NCBI GenBank assembly: GCA_031292015.1
Contig: JARLHY010000178.1
Coordinates: forward strand, 12,273-76,272
DNA length: 64,000 bases
Source of the DNA: Negativicutes bacterium
GTDB lineage: Bacteria; Bacillota_C; Negativicutes; Sporomusales_B; JARLHX01
Reading direction: 5' to 3'
The position numbers were made by a program, and so were the translations under genes. Below are positions 17,498-26,056 of the stretch, piece by piece. Position 1 is the stretch's first letter. Each line of letters begins with the position of its first letter. The notes under the pieces are model-generated. The model ran no database searches, was not told the DNA's origin, and saw only the letters and a program-made list of their open reading frames with translations.

Positions 17498-18607
17498 ATG
17501 CGTAAGACCATTGCGGTTTGTCTGACAGCTATCATGATAGTTCTGAGTACGTCTGCCTGCCTAGCCTACTCGGCCAGCACCCGGATCAAGGATGTGGCCA
17601 AAGTCCAGGGAGTGCGCGCCAATCAGCTGGTTGGATACGGGCTGGTGGTAGGGCTCGCCGGTACAGGCGATTCCAACAAGATTATCTATACCATCGACTC
17701 GATTGTGAATATGCTCAGAAGCTTTGGCGTGACGGTTCCTTCCGCGCAGCTGCAGCCGAAGAACGTGGCGGCGGTCATGGTGACCGCTCAGCTTCCGCCG
17801 TTCGTGAAGCCTGGTGATACCATCGACATCACGGTGTCTTCGATGGGTGATGCCAAGAGCCTGACAGGCGGGACGCTGCTGCAGACTCCGCTTAAAGCCG
17901 GCAATGGCGCGGTTTACGCCGTCGGCCAGGGGCCGATGTCCGTGGGCGGGTTTTCCGCAGGCGGCGGCGGCAGCAGCCAACAGAAGAATTTCCCCACCGC
18001 CGGATCGATTCCGGGTGGTGCTATTGTTGAGAGGGACGTTGCCGTCAAGGTTGACGACAACGGTACTATCTCCCTGGCCCTGAGCCAGCCTGATTTTACC
18101 ACCGCAACCCGGATTGCCGAGGCTATCGGCCGGCAGTTCGGCTCGATCGCTTCACCCCGTGACGCAGGGACGGTAGTTGTCAGGGTGCCGGGGGAATATG
18201 GGAGCAACCTGGTCAGTTTTATTGCTGCCATTGAGGAATTGCCGGTCACGCCGGACAGTATTGCCAAGGTGGTCATCAATGAACGGACCGGCACGGTGGT
18301 TATGGGCGGCAATGTGACTATTGACACGGTGGCGGTGGCCCAAGGCGGGCTGACCATCAAGATCCAAAAGTCCACCGAAGCGTCTCAACCTCCGCCGTTT
18401 TCCGGCGGATCGACGGCCGTGACCAGTAATACAAGCGTCAATGTCCAGGAACAGCCAGCAGGTCTTATCGTGTTGCCAGCTTCCGCCAACGTCAGCGACG
18501 TAGTGAACGCGCTTAACGCTGTCGGCGCAAGTCCGCGGGATGTCATCTCGATCCTGCAGGCGATCAAGGCGTCCGGCGCACTGCACGGCGATCTGCAGCT
18601 GATTTAG
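17498..18607 (+). CDS. flgI: Flagellar P-ring protein FlgI
   Basis: A 369-residue periplasmic protein from ATG 17498 with AAGGAAAGGGA upstream; the frame is open further back into flgH but that part is not FlgI. Signal peptide residues 1-25. Family motifs: RIKDVAKVQGVRANQLVGYG, GLVVGLAGTGDS, NVAAVMVTAQLPPFVKPGD, GGTLLQTPLKAGNGAVYAVG. The C-terminal LNAVGASPRDVISILQAIKA is also standard. It forms the ring around the rod in the peptidoglycan layer. Confidence 0.96.
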   Translation: MRKTIAVCLTAIMIVLSTSACLAYSASTRIKDVAKVQGVRANQLVGYGLVVGLAGTGDSNKIIYTIDSIVNMLRSFGVTVPSAQLQPKNVAAVMVTAQLPPFVKPGDTIDITVSSMGDAKSLTGGTLLQTPLKAGNGAVYAVGQGPMSVGGFSAGGGGSSQQKNFPTAGSIPGGAIVERDVAVKVDDNGTISLALSQPDFTTATRIAEAIGRQFGSIASPRDAGTVVVRVPGEYGSNLVSFIAAIEELPVTPDSIAKVVINERTGTVVMGGNVTIDTVAVAQGGLTIKIQKSTEASQPPPFSGGSTAVTSNTSVNVQEQPAGLIVLPASANVSDVVNALNAVGASPRDVISILQAIKASGALHGDLQLI

Positions 18608-18618
18608 GGGTGATAAGG

Positions 18619-18972
18619 ATGCCAGTCATAAACAGCCAACTAGCTGCTGTCAGTCCGGTGGCCCCGGAAACCAAGACGGCAAATGCCGGGCAGCAGGCCA
18701 AGACCGACGATGCCAAACTGAAAGCCACCTGTACCGAATTTGAAGCGGTTTTCATCAATCTCATGCTGAGTCAGATGCGCAAAACCGTGCCGAAGGACGC
18801 ACTTTTGCCCCAGTCCTCCGGGCAGGATATCATGCAATCGATGCTTGACACCGAAATGACGAAAAACATGTCCCACGCCGGCGGAATCGGGCTGGCGGAC
18901 ATGCTCTACCGCCAACTGAAGCTCACGGACAGTTCCACAAATATTACCACTAAAGGCCAGGCACCCCGCTAG
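18619..18972 (+). CDS. flgJ: Rod-binding protein, FlgJ N-terminal domain only
   Basis: About 117 residues from ATG 18619 behind AGGGGTG. The rod-binding domain is seen as LKATCTEFEAVFINLMLSQM, then RKTVPKD and the MLDTEMTKNM helix, with GGIGLADMLYRQL at the end. The C-terminal glucosaminidase domain of enterobacterial FlgJ is absent, which is common outside Gammaproteobacteria. It probably acts as the rod cap; a separate enzyme must open the peptidoglycan. Confidence 0.88.
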   Translation: MPVINSQLAAVSPVAPETKTANAGQQAKTDDAKLKATCTEFEAVFINLMLSQMRKTVPKDALLPQSSGQDIMQSMLDTEMTKNMSHAGGIGLADMLYRQLKLTDSSTNITTKGQAPR

Positions 18973-18985
18973 TGCCTGGTCTTTC
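18957..18985 (+). terminator. Hairpin at the end of the flagellar genes
   Basis: Perfect 8-bp stem CCAGGCAC / GTGCCTGG, with the flgJ stop codon at the loop edge, followed by TCTTTCCT. The poor T tract makes it a weak terminator. Confidence 0.5.
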
Positions 18986-19016
18986 CTACTATGCCGAAAG
19001 AATGGGGAGGTAGCGT

Positions 19017-20447
19017 ATGTCCAGGTATTGTCGCCAAGTCAGCGTACTGCTTCTCGTGCTGCTGGTGGCGGTCTTTTGCAGGGCTTGGGCCGGACCGGCC
19101 GCAGGCACGCTGCAAAAGGTACGCTTTAGCCAGACACCGGAAAAGGTACGGATCGTGTTTGATCTGGACAGTGTCCCGGGGTATAACGTTATTCTCGAAC
19201 AGGAGCCGCTGCGCCTGATTGTGGAGCTGACGGCAGTCCTTGATAAGGCGGTTCCGGCCCAAACCGCGTTCAATGATCCATTTGTCGGCGGCCTGCAGAT
19301 CCAGGAGAACGAGCCGGGCAGGATAAAATTGATCATTGATCTGAAGCAGGCTGTAATGCATAATGTATTTAGCCTGCAGGGACCGGATCGCCTGGTCATC
19401 GACCTGGTAAAAGCGTACGACCAAAAGAGCGAAGAAGTGATCCGGCCCGGCATAAAGCGGATCAGCTGGCTGCGCAGCCAGGCTTTCGGACCGGTGCAGG
19501 CCAATATTCTGTCTATCGACCTGAAGCAGGGCTTTATCCTGCGGCCGGTGCTGTCCAACGGGGCCATAAACGGGATTGAATCGGTAGCGGCCATGAGCTT
19601 TCGGAGCAAGGCGGTGGCGGCGGTTAACGGCTCCTATTTCGCCCCCAGCGGCGAGATTATCGGGTTGCTGAAAATCGACGGCCAGATTGTCAGTACGCCT
19701 ACGCTTCCGCGTTCGGCAGTGGGGATCATGCCTGACGGCAGGATGATAATCGACCAGGTAGCTTACCAGGGCAGCGTAACTATGGCTGACGGCAAAGCTA
19801 TCGACATTGACGGGGTCAACCGCGAGCGTGGTCCCAACGAACTTATTCTCTATAACGGGGCCTACGGCCCCAGGACAGGAACTAACGGTTATGGCGTTGA
19901 ATACTTACTGAGGGAAGACGGAACGATTCTATCGATATCCCAGGGCAATACGGCCCTTGGACCGGGGATGACGGTTCTGTCGGCCCACGGGGAAGCCGCC
20001 AAAACCTTGCGGGGCTTGAAAGTCGGCGACTTCGTGGTTGTGAATGAGACGCTGGGGCCTGTCTGGGATACAACGCTTCACGCCCTGGGGGCCGGCCCGA
20101 TGCTTGTCAAGGACGGCAGTATTTATCTGACCACCAAGACCGAGGAATTCGGCTCCGACGTGGCCGGCGGACGGGCGCCGCGAACAGCGCTGGGACTTAC
20201 CAAGGAAGGCAATTTGCTGCTGGTGGTCGTCGACGGCCGTCAGGCAACAAGCGCCGGACTGACGCTTTTGGAACTGGCGATGCTCATGCAGGAACTGGGG
20301 GCGGTGGACGCTCTGAATCTGGACGGCGGCGGGTCAAGCGAAATGGTGATTGCCAACAAGGTAATCAATAAGCCGTCGGACGGCCACGAACGCTTGGTGG
20401 GAGACGCTTTGGCGGTCATAGCCGCCCCGCTTGCCAATGGACAATAA
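19017..20447 (+). CDS. AMIN-domain phosphodiester glycosidase-family protein
   Basis: A 476-residue exported protein starting at ATG 19017 behind GGGGAGG. Residues 1-26 are a signal peptide. Residues about 30-132 have the AMIN pattern (KVRFSQTPEKVRIVFDLD, RLIVELT, RIKLIIDLK), a domain that binds peptidoglycan or targets the periplasm. Residues about 155-470 form a NAGPA/DUF2233 domain with VNGSYFAP (about 203-210) and NLDGGGSSEM near 435. In related proteins the latter cleaves phosphodiester-linked sugars, so a role on a wall or envelope glycan is plausible but unproven. Confidence 0.85.
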   Translation: MSRYCRQVSVLLLVLLVAVFCRAWAGPAAGTLQKVRFSQTPEKVRIVFDLDSVPGYNVILEQEPLRLIVELTAVLDKAVPAQTAFNDPFVGGLQIQENEPGRIKLIIDLKQAVMHNVFSLQGPDRLVIDLVKAYDQKSEEVIRPGIKRISWLRSQAFGPVQANILSIDLKQGFILRPVLSNGAINGIESVAAMSFRSKAVAAVNGSYFAPSGEIIGLLKIDGQIVSTPTLPRSAVGIMPDGRMIIDQVAYQGSVTMADGKAIDIDGVNRERGPNELILYNGAYGPRTGTNGYGVEYLLREDGTILSISQGNTALGPGMTVLSAHGEAAKTLRGLKVGDFVVVNETLGPVWDTTLHALGAGPMLVKDGSIYLTTKTEEFGSDVAGGRAPRTALGLTKEGNLLLVVVDGRQATSAGLTLLELAMLMQELGAVDALNLDGGGSSEMVIANKVINKPSDGHERLVGDALAVIAAPLANGQ

Positions 20448-20458
20448 TGCTGTATAAT
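20431..20458 (+). promoter_or_regulatory. Sigma-A type promoter inside the end of the glycosidase gene
   Basis: TTGCCA (20431-20436), 16 bases, TATAAT (20453-20458). It would transcribe the lipoyl-like and S55 genes as a separate unit. Confidence 0.5.
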
Positions 20459-20562
20459 AGATGTATCAGAGGTAACGGACTACTCAGTCAGAAACCTGAT
20501 GTCCCGACTGAAATGCCAAAGTTTACCCTGAAACAAGTTGATTACAGATGGAGGTGGCAGCT

Positions 20563-20874
20563 ATGCTCCGACCCAGAAATATTGCCGTGATGGTACTGAT
20601 ACTGCTATTTGTTGCCGTCGCCTGGGCGACTGCCAACGGATCTGCGGTCGATCAAAAAAGCGTTCTTTCCGGCCGGGTGCTGGCGGACGGCCTGGCCAAA
20701 GCCGGCGACAATGTCCGTGAAGGAGATATTGTCGTGGTTGTTGATACCATTACCGGACCGGTGCCGGCAGTAAGGGCGAATACCGACGGTAAAGTGAAGG
20801 AAGTATTAGTAAAACCGGGAGACACTGTCCGGACAGGGGATGTTGTCGCAAGGATCGAACCGGCGCGTAAATAG
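20563..20874 (+). CDS. Membrane-anchored lipoyl/biotinyl-like single-domain protein
   Basis: About 103 residues from ATG 20563, six bases after GGAGGTG. An N-terminal hydrophobic segment (IAVMVLILLFVAVAWATA) exports or anchors it. The rest is one barrel-sandwich domain ending GKVKEVLVKPGDTVRTGD, VVARIE, as in biotin carriers and HlyD adaptors. The lysine that carries biotin or lipoate in the MKM turn is missing (the equivalent region reads VPAVRANTDG), so it is not a cofactor carrier. The role is unknown. It starts 15 bases before the S55 gene ribosome region and probably works with it. Confidence 0.7.
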   Translation: MLRPRNIAVMVLILLFVAVAWATANGSAVDQKSVLSGRVLADGLAKAGDNVREGDIVVVVDTITGPVPAVRANTDGKVKEVLVKPGDTVRTGDVVARIEPARK

Positions 20875-20889
20875 GAAAGGAATGATCAA

Positions 20890-22755
20890 ATGTCTTTCGT
20901 TGTCAGGTTCTGCCGAGTCGCCATCTTTGCGGCTCTGCTGGTTCTGCCGGCGGCGCTCGCGGACGCGGCACCAGACATCATGCCCCTGGACCAGATCAAA
21001 CCTGGCATGCATGGTATTGGCAAGACGGTGGTAGCGGGAACCAAGATTGAAGATTTCGATGTAGAAGTACTTGGGATCATGAAGAAAAAGGGGCCGTCCG
21101 GCGACCTGATTCTTGTGCGCACCTCCGGCGATCTGATTGATCGCACCGGCGGGATCGCCCAGGGGATGAGCGGCAGCCCGGTGTATATCGACGGCAGATT
21201 GGCAGGGGCAATTGCCTATGGATGGTCGTTCGCTGACCACAAAGTGGGGATGGTAACGCCAATTGCCGACATGCTGAAGCTGTGGGATATTTCCAGCAGC
21301 AACACCGCTACTGATGCGGGTGCGAACTCCGGCGAAGGACTGGTCAGCGAGGCCACCCCGCTTATGGCGGCAGGGTTCAGTCCGGGGGCGCTCAATATGC
21401 TCAAAGCCAAGCTTGAACCGCTGAATCTGATGCCTTATGCCGTGGGGGACGCTCCGGATGACGCGCAGTTCGGACCCCTTGAGCCCGGCAGCGCCGTGGG
21501 GGCTCAACTGGTCCGCGGTGACGTCAGCCTGGGAGCTCTGGGCACTGTTACTTATGTTGAAGGAAACAAAGTGCTGGCTTTCGGCCATCCTTTTCTGAAG
21601 AAGGGCTACAGCGGCTACTTTCTGACCAACGGCTATGTTTTTACCACGGTTAACGGGATGGAAAACTCGTTTAAAGTGGGTACCACCGGCGCCGCCATCG
21701 GAGTAATCAACCAGGACCGGGGCGCCGGAATCGCCGGGGAGATCGACCGGTTTCCCAACACCATTCCGATGCGAATCTCGGTGAAGGATTCTACTTTGGG
21801 TCAGAGCCGCGATGCCGAGGTCCAGGTGGTTCAAGACGAACAACTGTCGCCGATCCTTGCTGCGGCTTCCGTTCTTTCGGTGATTGAAAAAACGATGGAC
21901 CGGACAGGGCCGGGCACGGCCCAAGTGGGCTTCGAGCTCTCAGCCCGGAATATGCCGGGGGATGTCTTCAAACGCGAGAATATGTTCTACAGCCCGGAGA
22001 ATATCAGCGAGATGGCTGTGTCCGAAATCAATGAACTGCTTTCTCTTCTGGCGTCCAACCAGTTTAAGGCGGTGGATGTCCTGGATGTCAAAGTGAATGT
22101 CTCTGTCGATGCTGTAAGGCGCACCGCGACCATCATGGAGGCCCGCCCGGCCGCTCTGACCGCCAAACCCGGCGATAAGGTGGATATTACCGTAAGCCTG
22201 AAGCCGTATCGCGGTGAGACCATAACCCGCACTGTGCCGTTTACGGTTCCCAAGACGCAGGCCCCCGGGCCGCTTTCCCTGGAAGTCCGCGGCGGCGGCA
22301 CAGTTCCGCTTATCCAGCTGCTCAAGCAGCAGATAACGGGCGGTGACATTATGAAGCTTATCGATAAACGAAAAACCCAGACGTTTGATGATATGCTCAA
22401 AGAGCTTGGTGAGCGCGATCATAACAATGATATTGTTGTCGAGGTTCTGGATACCGATTTGAGCGACGGCTTCGGTGACGCCGGCAAGCTGAAAATGCCG
22501 GAGGCGAAGCTGGAACCGGGTCCCACCCCTAACGTCGATGCAAGCAAGAAGTCAGGGCGCGGGGGCAAGCTGCCCGGCGATGGCAAAAAGCCGGAAGACA
22601 GCGGCAAGAGTATAGTGAGTACCGACTTCATTGTCGACAGTGACACCCAGATCGTGATTGAAGTGACCAAAGCCGATGGCAGTGTTGTCAGCAAAGGGGC
22701 GGCGGGCAAGATGGGCCAAAAGGGAGCTCCGGCAGGCAACCGGCCTTGGCTCTGA
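20890..22755 (+). CDS. Exported S55 (SpoIVB-type) peptidase-domain protein with permuted motif order
   Basis: A 621-residue protein with a signal peptide (residues 1-26). The S55 serine motif IAQGMSGSPVYIDGRLAGAI is near residues 89-108 (likely nucleophile S94), preceded by EDFDVEVLGIM. The histidine motif NKVLAFGHPFLKKG comes later, near residue 225, followed by GTTGAAIGVINQDRGAGIAG. In SpoIVB the His part precedes the Ser part, so the order here is reversed. The C-terminal 250 residues contain no family I know and end in a Lys/Gly-rich tail. SpoIVB signals to the mother cell by cutting SpoIVFA; whether this protein does anything similar is unknown. No PDZ domain is evident. Confidence 0.8.
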   Translation: MSFVVRFCRVAIFAALLVLPAALADAAPDIMPLDQIKPGMHGIGKTVVAGTKIEDFDVEVLGIMKKKGPSGDLILVRTSGDLIDRTGGIAQGMSGSPVYIDGRLAGAIAYGWSFADHKVGMVTPIADMLKLWDISSSNTATDAGANSGEGLVSEATPLMAAGFSPGALNMLKAKLEPLNLMPYAVGDAPDDAQFGPLEPGSAVGAQLVRGDVSLGALGTVTYVEGNKVLAFGHPFLKKGYSGYFLTNGYVFTTVNGMENSFKVGTTGAAIGVINQDRGAGIAGEIDRFPNTIPMRISVKDSTLGQSRDAEVQVVQDEQLSPILAAASVLSVIEKTMDRTGPGTAQVGFELSARNMPGDVFKRENMFYSPENISEMAVSEINELLSLLASNQFKAVDVLDVKVNVSVDAVRRTATIMEARPAALTAKPGDKVDITVSLKPYRGETITRTVPFTVPKTQAPGPLSLEVRGGGTVPLIQLLKQQITGGDIMKLIDKRKTQTFDDMLKELGERDHNNDIVVEVLDTDLSDGFGDAGKLKMPEAKLEPGPTPNVDASKKSGRGGKLPGDGKKPEDSGKSIVSTDFIVDSDTQIVIEVTKADGSVVSKGAAGKMGQKGAPAGNRPWL

Positions 22756-22771
22756 TCAGAATATAGTCTTG

Positions 22772-22802
22772 AAATCCTCAGGCTTCGGCCTGAGGATTTT
22801 TT
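22772..22802 (+). terminator. Rho-independent terminator after the S55 gene
   Basis: AAATCCTCAGGC / GCCTGAGGATTT stem capped by a TTCG tetraloop, followed by T. Very strong. Confidence 0.95.
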
Positions 22803-23108
22803 ATGGACAGAATCGCAGGCCTTTTTATGCCGGATCATCGCCAAAATGCCAATATTACTAAAAAATTAACAGATTGCCAACAGATGCAGGCCCTCCGGCC
22901 GACGAATTTGGCCCGGGACAGCAGGGAAAAAAGCCTGAGGCATTGAATAGAAGGTAGAGATGTTGGATTCTTATTGAATGGTTCTCATCGGCGCAGGGAC
23001 GACAGGAAACGGTTTGCCGCACTGATGGCGCCCGATACCGGCAAGCCGTCACGAGGGCTAGAACAATCCCGGGCTGGGAAACGGCCTGGTTTTGGTGAGG
23101 TTGGTGCA
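22803..23108 (+). other. Long leader before mlaE, nothing assigned
   Basis: About 300 bases between the terminator and the mlaE start. An open frame continuous with mlaE begins at 22974, but it lacks a ribosome site and its Arg/Gly-rich product resembles nothing. I looked for cobalamin, lysine and SAM riboswitch signatures and could not make a convincing match. The last 60 bases are GC-rich and could fold. Confidence 0.4.
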
Positions 23109-23882
23109 ATGATCATCGCATTCTTGGAAAGGCTGGGCAGCAGGGTTATTGTCCAACTGGAACTGGGGGGGCAAATCGTCCTCCTGGCTGTTGACACCTT
23201 GTTTCATCTGCGCCGCGCCCCAAATATGCGGCATGTTTTGCTGCAGATGGCCCATCTGGGGGTTGACTCGCTGCCTATCGTGCTGCTGACACTGCTCTTT
23301 ACCGGTATGGTCATGACGGTGCAGTCAGCCCAGGAGTTCATTAAATACGGTGCCCAGTCTTCGGTTGGCGGGGTTGTGGCGGTTGCCATGGGGCGGGAAC
23401 TGGCACCGGTTCTGACCGGGGTGGTGGTTGCCGGCCGGGTTGGGGCGGCGATCACGGCCGAGATCGGCACGATGAAAGTCACCGAGCAAATCGACGCTCT
23501 GCGGGTGATGGCCACCAACCCTGTGGCTTACCTGGTGGTGCCGAGGCTGATCGCCTGCGTGTTCATGATGCCGATACTGGTTACCTTTGGCGACGTCATC
23601 GGTACGATCGGCGGCTATTTGGTGGCCACTCTGTACGCCGGGATCGGTTCCTTCACCTATTTGCATTCAATCAAAGTTTTCGCGGTGGTCAACGACGTGA
23701 CCGGCGGACTGGTGAAAAGTATGTTCTTTGGGGCGATCATCGCCATTATCGGGTGTTATAAGGGACTGACGACTGCTGAGGGTGCCGAGGGCGTGGGTAA
23801 AGCCACTACCAGTTCGGTGGTCACGTCGATGATTTTTGTTTTTATCAGCAACTACTTTTTGTCGCTGATTCTGTACCGCTAG
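23109..23882 (+). CDS. mlaE: Phospholipid ABC transporter permease MlaE
   Basis: About 257 residues from ATG 23109 with GGTGAGG eight bases upstream. Several hydrophobic helices and the MlaE-family core VAVAMGRELAPVLTGVVVAG, RVGAAITAEIGTMKVTEQID, ALRVMATNPVAYLVVPR are visible. It is the inner-membrane subunit that moves phospholipids between the inner membrane and the MCE protein. The genes for the ATPase and MCE subunit follow directly. Confidence 0.95.
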   Translation: MIIAFLERLGSRVIVQLELGGQIVLLAVDTLFHLRRAPNMRHVLLQMAHLGVDSLPIVLLTLLFTGMVMTVQSAQEFIKYGAQSSVGGVVAVAMGRELAPVLTGVVVAGRVGAAITAEIGTMKVTEQIDALRVMATNPVAYLVVPRLIACVFMMPILVTFGDVIGTIGGYLVATLYAGIGSFTYLHSIKVFAVVNDVTGGLVKSMFFGAIIAIIGCYKGLTTAEGAEGVGKATTSSVVTSMIFVFISNYFLSLILYR

Positions 23883-23891
23883 AGGTGGGCA

Positions 23892-24653
23892 ATGATTAAG
23901 CTTGAGAATGTCAGTATCGATTTTCGCGACAAAAAGGTGCTGGATTCCATAAACCTTGAAGTGTCTCACGGGGAAATTATGGTTATTATCGGACCCAGCG
24001 GCTCAGGCAAAAGCACGATTTTGCGGCTGATGATCGGCCTGCTGAAGCCTACCAGCGGGAAGATATGGATCAACAACCGCGATGTGTCGGGTCTGGCTGA
24101 AGATGATCTTAACGTGATCCGCCGGGATATGGGTATGGTCTTCCAGTACTCGGCGCTGTTCGATTCGATGACAGTAGGGGAAAACGTTGCCTTCGGGCTG
24201 CGGCAGCATACGACTCTCGGCGAAGAGGAGATAGCGCAGGTAGTCCGCCGCAAACTGCGGATGGTCGGCCTGACCGGACAGGAGGGCGTCATGCCAAGCC
24301 AACTGTCCGGCGGCATGAAAAAACGGGTGAGTCTGGCCAGAGCGATAGCCCTGAATCCGCAAATCGTTCTCTATGACGAACCTACCGCCGGTCTGGATCC
24401 TATTATGTCGACAACCATTGATCGACTGATCTGCAGTACCCGCCGTCTTCTCGGGGTGACATCGGTGGTGGTGACTCATCACATGTCCAGTGCCTTCAAT
24501 ATCGCTGACCGTATCGCCATGATCTATCAAGGACGGATTATCGAAGTGGGAACAGTGTCGGAAATCAAGAAATCAGCCAATCCGGTTGTTCAGCAGTTCA
24601 TCCACGGCTGGACCAGACCTGAGCAGTTCACCAAAAGGAGGTCGAAAGCATGA
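23892..24653 (+). CDS. mlaF: Phospholipid ABC transporter ATPase MlaF
   Basis: A 253-residue ABC ATPase: Walker A IIGPSGSGKST, Q-loop MGMVFQYSALFDSMTV (the MlaF version), signature QLSGGMKKRVSLARAIALNP, Walker B IVLYDEPTAGLDPI. It powers MlaE at the cytoplasmic face. The LSGGMKKR signature is characteristic of the Mla/Mce importer class. It overlaps mlaD by four bases. Confidence 0.96.
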   Translation: MIKLENVSIDFRDKKVLDSINLEVSHGEIMVIIGPSGSGKSTILRLMIGLLKPTSGKIWINNRDVSGLAEDDLNVIRRDMGMVFQYSALFDSMTVGENVAFGLRQHTTLGEEEIAQVVRRKLRMVGLTGQEGVMPSQLSGGMKKRVSLARAIALNPQIVLYDEPTAGLDPIMSTTIDRLICSTRRLLGVTSVVVTHHMSSAFNIADRIAMIYQGRIIEVGTVSEIKKSANPVVQQFIHGWTRPEQFTKRRSKA

Positions 24654-25936
24654 AATTAAGCACCGAGGCCAAGGTCGGCGCCGTAACGCTGGTTGGTATT
24701 CTGCTCTTGGCGTATATGATCATTCATCTTGGCGACTTCAGTTTTGGTGAAAAGGGCTATCCGCTCAAGGCGGTGTTCAGTCAGGTCAGCGGTCTCAAGG
24801 AAGGAAATGTTGTCCGCTATGCCGGAGTGGATGTGGGCCGGGTTACTACAGTGAGAACCACCCCCGAGGGGGTTGAAGTGGTTATGCACATCAATCCGGG
24901 GGTCAAAATTCCCGAGGGGTCGAGGTTCGCCATCGGCACCGACGGACTGCTGGGCGAGAAATTCATCAACATTACTCCGCCCCGAACCCTTTCCAGCTAT
25001 CTGAAGCCAGGCAGCGAAGTACAGGGGGAAGATCCTCAGGGACTGGATCAGTTGGTCAGTACCGCCGACAAAACGCTGCTTGACCTGCAAAAGCTTATTC
25101 AGTCGCTGAACGACGTTCTGGGCGACGACAATGTCAGAGCGGCGATGAAAGCCAGCGCGCTGAACGCCAGGGATATCACCGAAAGACTCAAAGTGTTCAG
25201 CGAGAGCCTGGCGAGAATGGCGCAAAACAATGAGCAGGACGTCAACATGATGGTGGGTAACCTGCGGATGATGTCCGGCAGTCTGCGCGATGTCACCGAC
25301 CGGGTCGACAGAATGGTCGCGGCGGTGGATAATAACGGCCAGACGGCGCAGGATTTGCGGGAGATGATCCAGAATCTTAAAGTCACCAGCAACCGGGTGG
25401 AAAAGATCGCAGCGTCGCTGGAAGGAATCGCCACCGATCCCGAGACGGCGAAGAATATAAAGGACACGCTGAGGAACAGCCGCGAGGTCAGCGAGAAAGC
25501 GAACAAAATGCTGACAAAGGTCGATTCGGTGAGCGTGAAAACCGGATTTGAAGTACTTTACAATACCCATGACGGTCAGTACCGGAGCGACGCCGATATC
25601 CGGATCAACACTTCGCCCAAGGATTTCGCGCTGCTAGGGGTGAGCAACATCGGTGGGCGGGACAACAGCAATCTCGCCAATTTCCAGATCGGCAGGGGGG
25701 ACGGTCAGTTCGCGGGCCGGGCCGGGCTGATCGAAGGCAAGGCCGGAGTTGGGGCGGACGCCCAGATCGGCAGTCAGATGCGACTTTCCCTTGATGTTTA
25801 CGATCCCAACGATGTCAGGGTAAAACTCAGGACCCAGTTCAAGATCGCGCCGGATACCTTTCTGGTCGGCGAGGCTGACGCTATTAACAAGCATCCCGAC
25901 CAGGGCACCTATGTCGGGATTCGCCGCAGTTTTTAA
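24650..25936 (+). CDS. mlaD: MCE-domain protein MlaD with C-terminal beta-barrel-like region
   Basis: A 428-residue protein, far longer than the roughly 180 residues of E. coli MlaD. One N-terminal membrane helix (residues about 8-26) is followed by the MCE domain (about 35-115, with VFSQVSGLKEGNVVRYAGVD and GTDGLLGEKFINI). A long helical region (about 130-295) comes next. The last 130 residues alternate as beta strands and end in a terminal phenylalanine, like an outer-membrane barrel. This is the architecture reported for Veillonella, where MlaD alone bridges inner and outer membrane. No MlaA, B or C gene is nearby. Confidence 0.92.
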   Translation: MKLSTEAKVGAVTLVGILLLAYMIIHLGDFSFGEKGYPLKAVFSQVSGLKEGNVVRYAGVDVGRVTTVRTTPEGVEVVMHINPGVKIPEGSRFAIGTDGLLGEKFINITPPRTLSSYLKPGSEVQGEDPQGLDQLVSTADKTLLDLQKLIQSLNDVLGDDNVRAAMKASALNARDITERLKVFSESLARMAQNNEQDVNMMVGNLRMMSGSLRDVTDRVDRMVAAVDNNGQTAQDLREMIQNLKVTSNRVEKIAASLEGIATDPETAKNIKDTLRNSREVSEKANKMLTKVDSVSVKTGFEVLYNTHDGQYRSDADIRINTSPKDFALLGVSNIGGRDNSNLANFQIGRGDGQFAGRAGLIEGKAGVGADAQIGSQMRLSLDVYDPNDVRVKLRTQFKIAPDTFLVGEADAINKHPDQGTYVGIRRSF

Positions 25937-25944
25937 GGATTTTA

Positions 25945-25973
25945 TTGACACCCCCGGCGTTTCGCCCTATAAT
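25945..25973 (+). promoter_or_regulatory. Consensus sigma-A promoter of tolC
   Basis: TTGACA, a 17-base spacer and TATAAT: a perfect match to the housekeeping consensus, in the gap between mlaD and the tolC-family gene. Confidence 0.9.
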
Positions 25974-25984
25974 TAAAACATAAT

Positions 25985-25998
25985 TGACTGGTCAGTCA
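25985..25998 (+). promoter_or_regulatory. Palindromic operator at the tolC transcription start
   Basis: The perfect inverted repeat TGACTG-GT-CAGTCA starts 12 bases after the -10 box, over the expected start of transcription. Its form is like operators of TetR-family repressors that control efflux genes. No regulator gene is in the window. A near-identical core occurs at 46499-46510. Confidence 0.65.
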
Positions 25999-26056
25999 GA
26001 ACGAATTCATCATAGCTGCGACAACCGTGGCTCAAACTTGTCAGGAGGAATTAGGC

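Noticed and set aside
22942..23050. Lysine- or cobalamin-type riboswitch before mlaE
   Set aside because: Isolated words resemble the motifs, but the conserved order and pairing could not be built, and the downstream gene does not fit.
22974..23108. N-terminal extension of mlaE
   Set aside because: It lacks a ribosome site and its Arg/Gly-rich sequence is unlike MlaE; the ATG at 23109 has a proper site.
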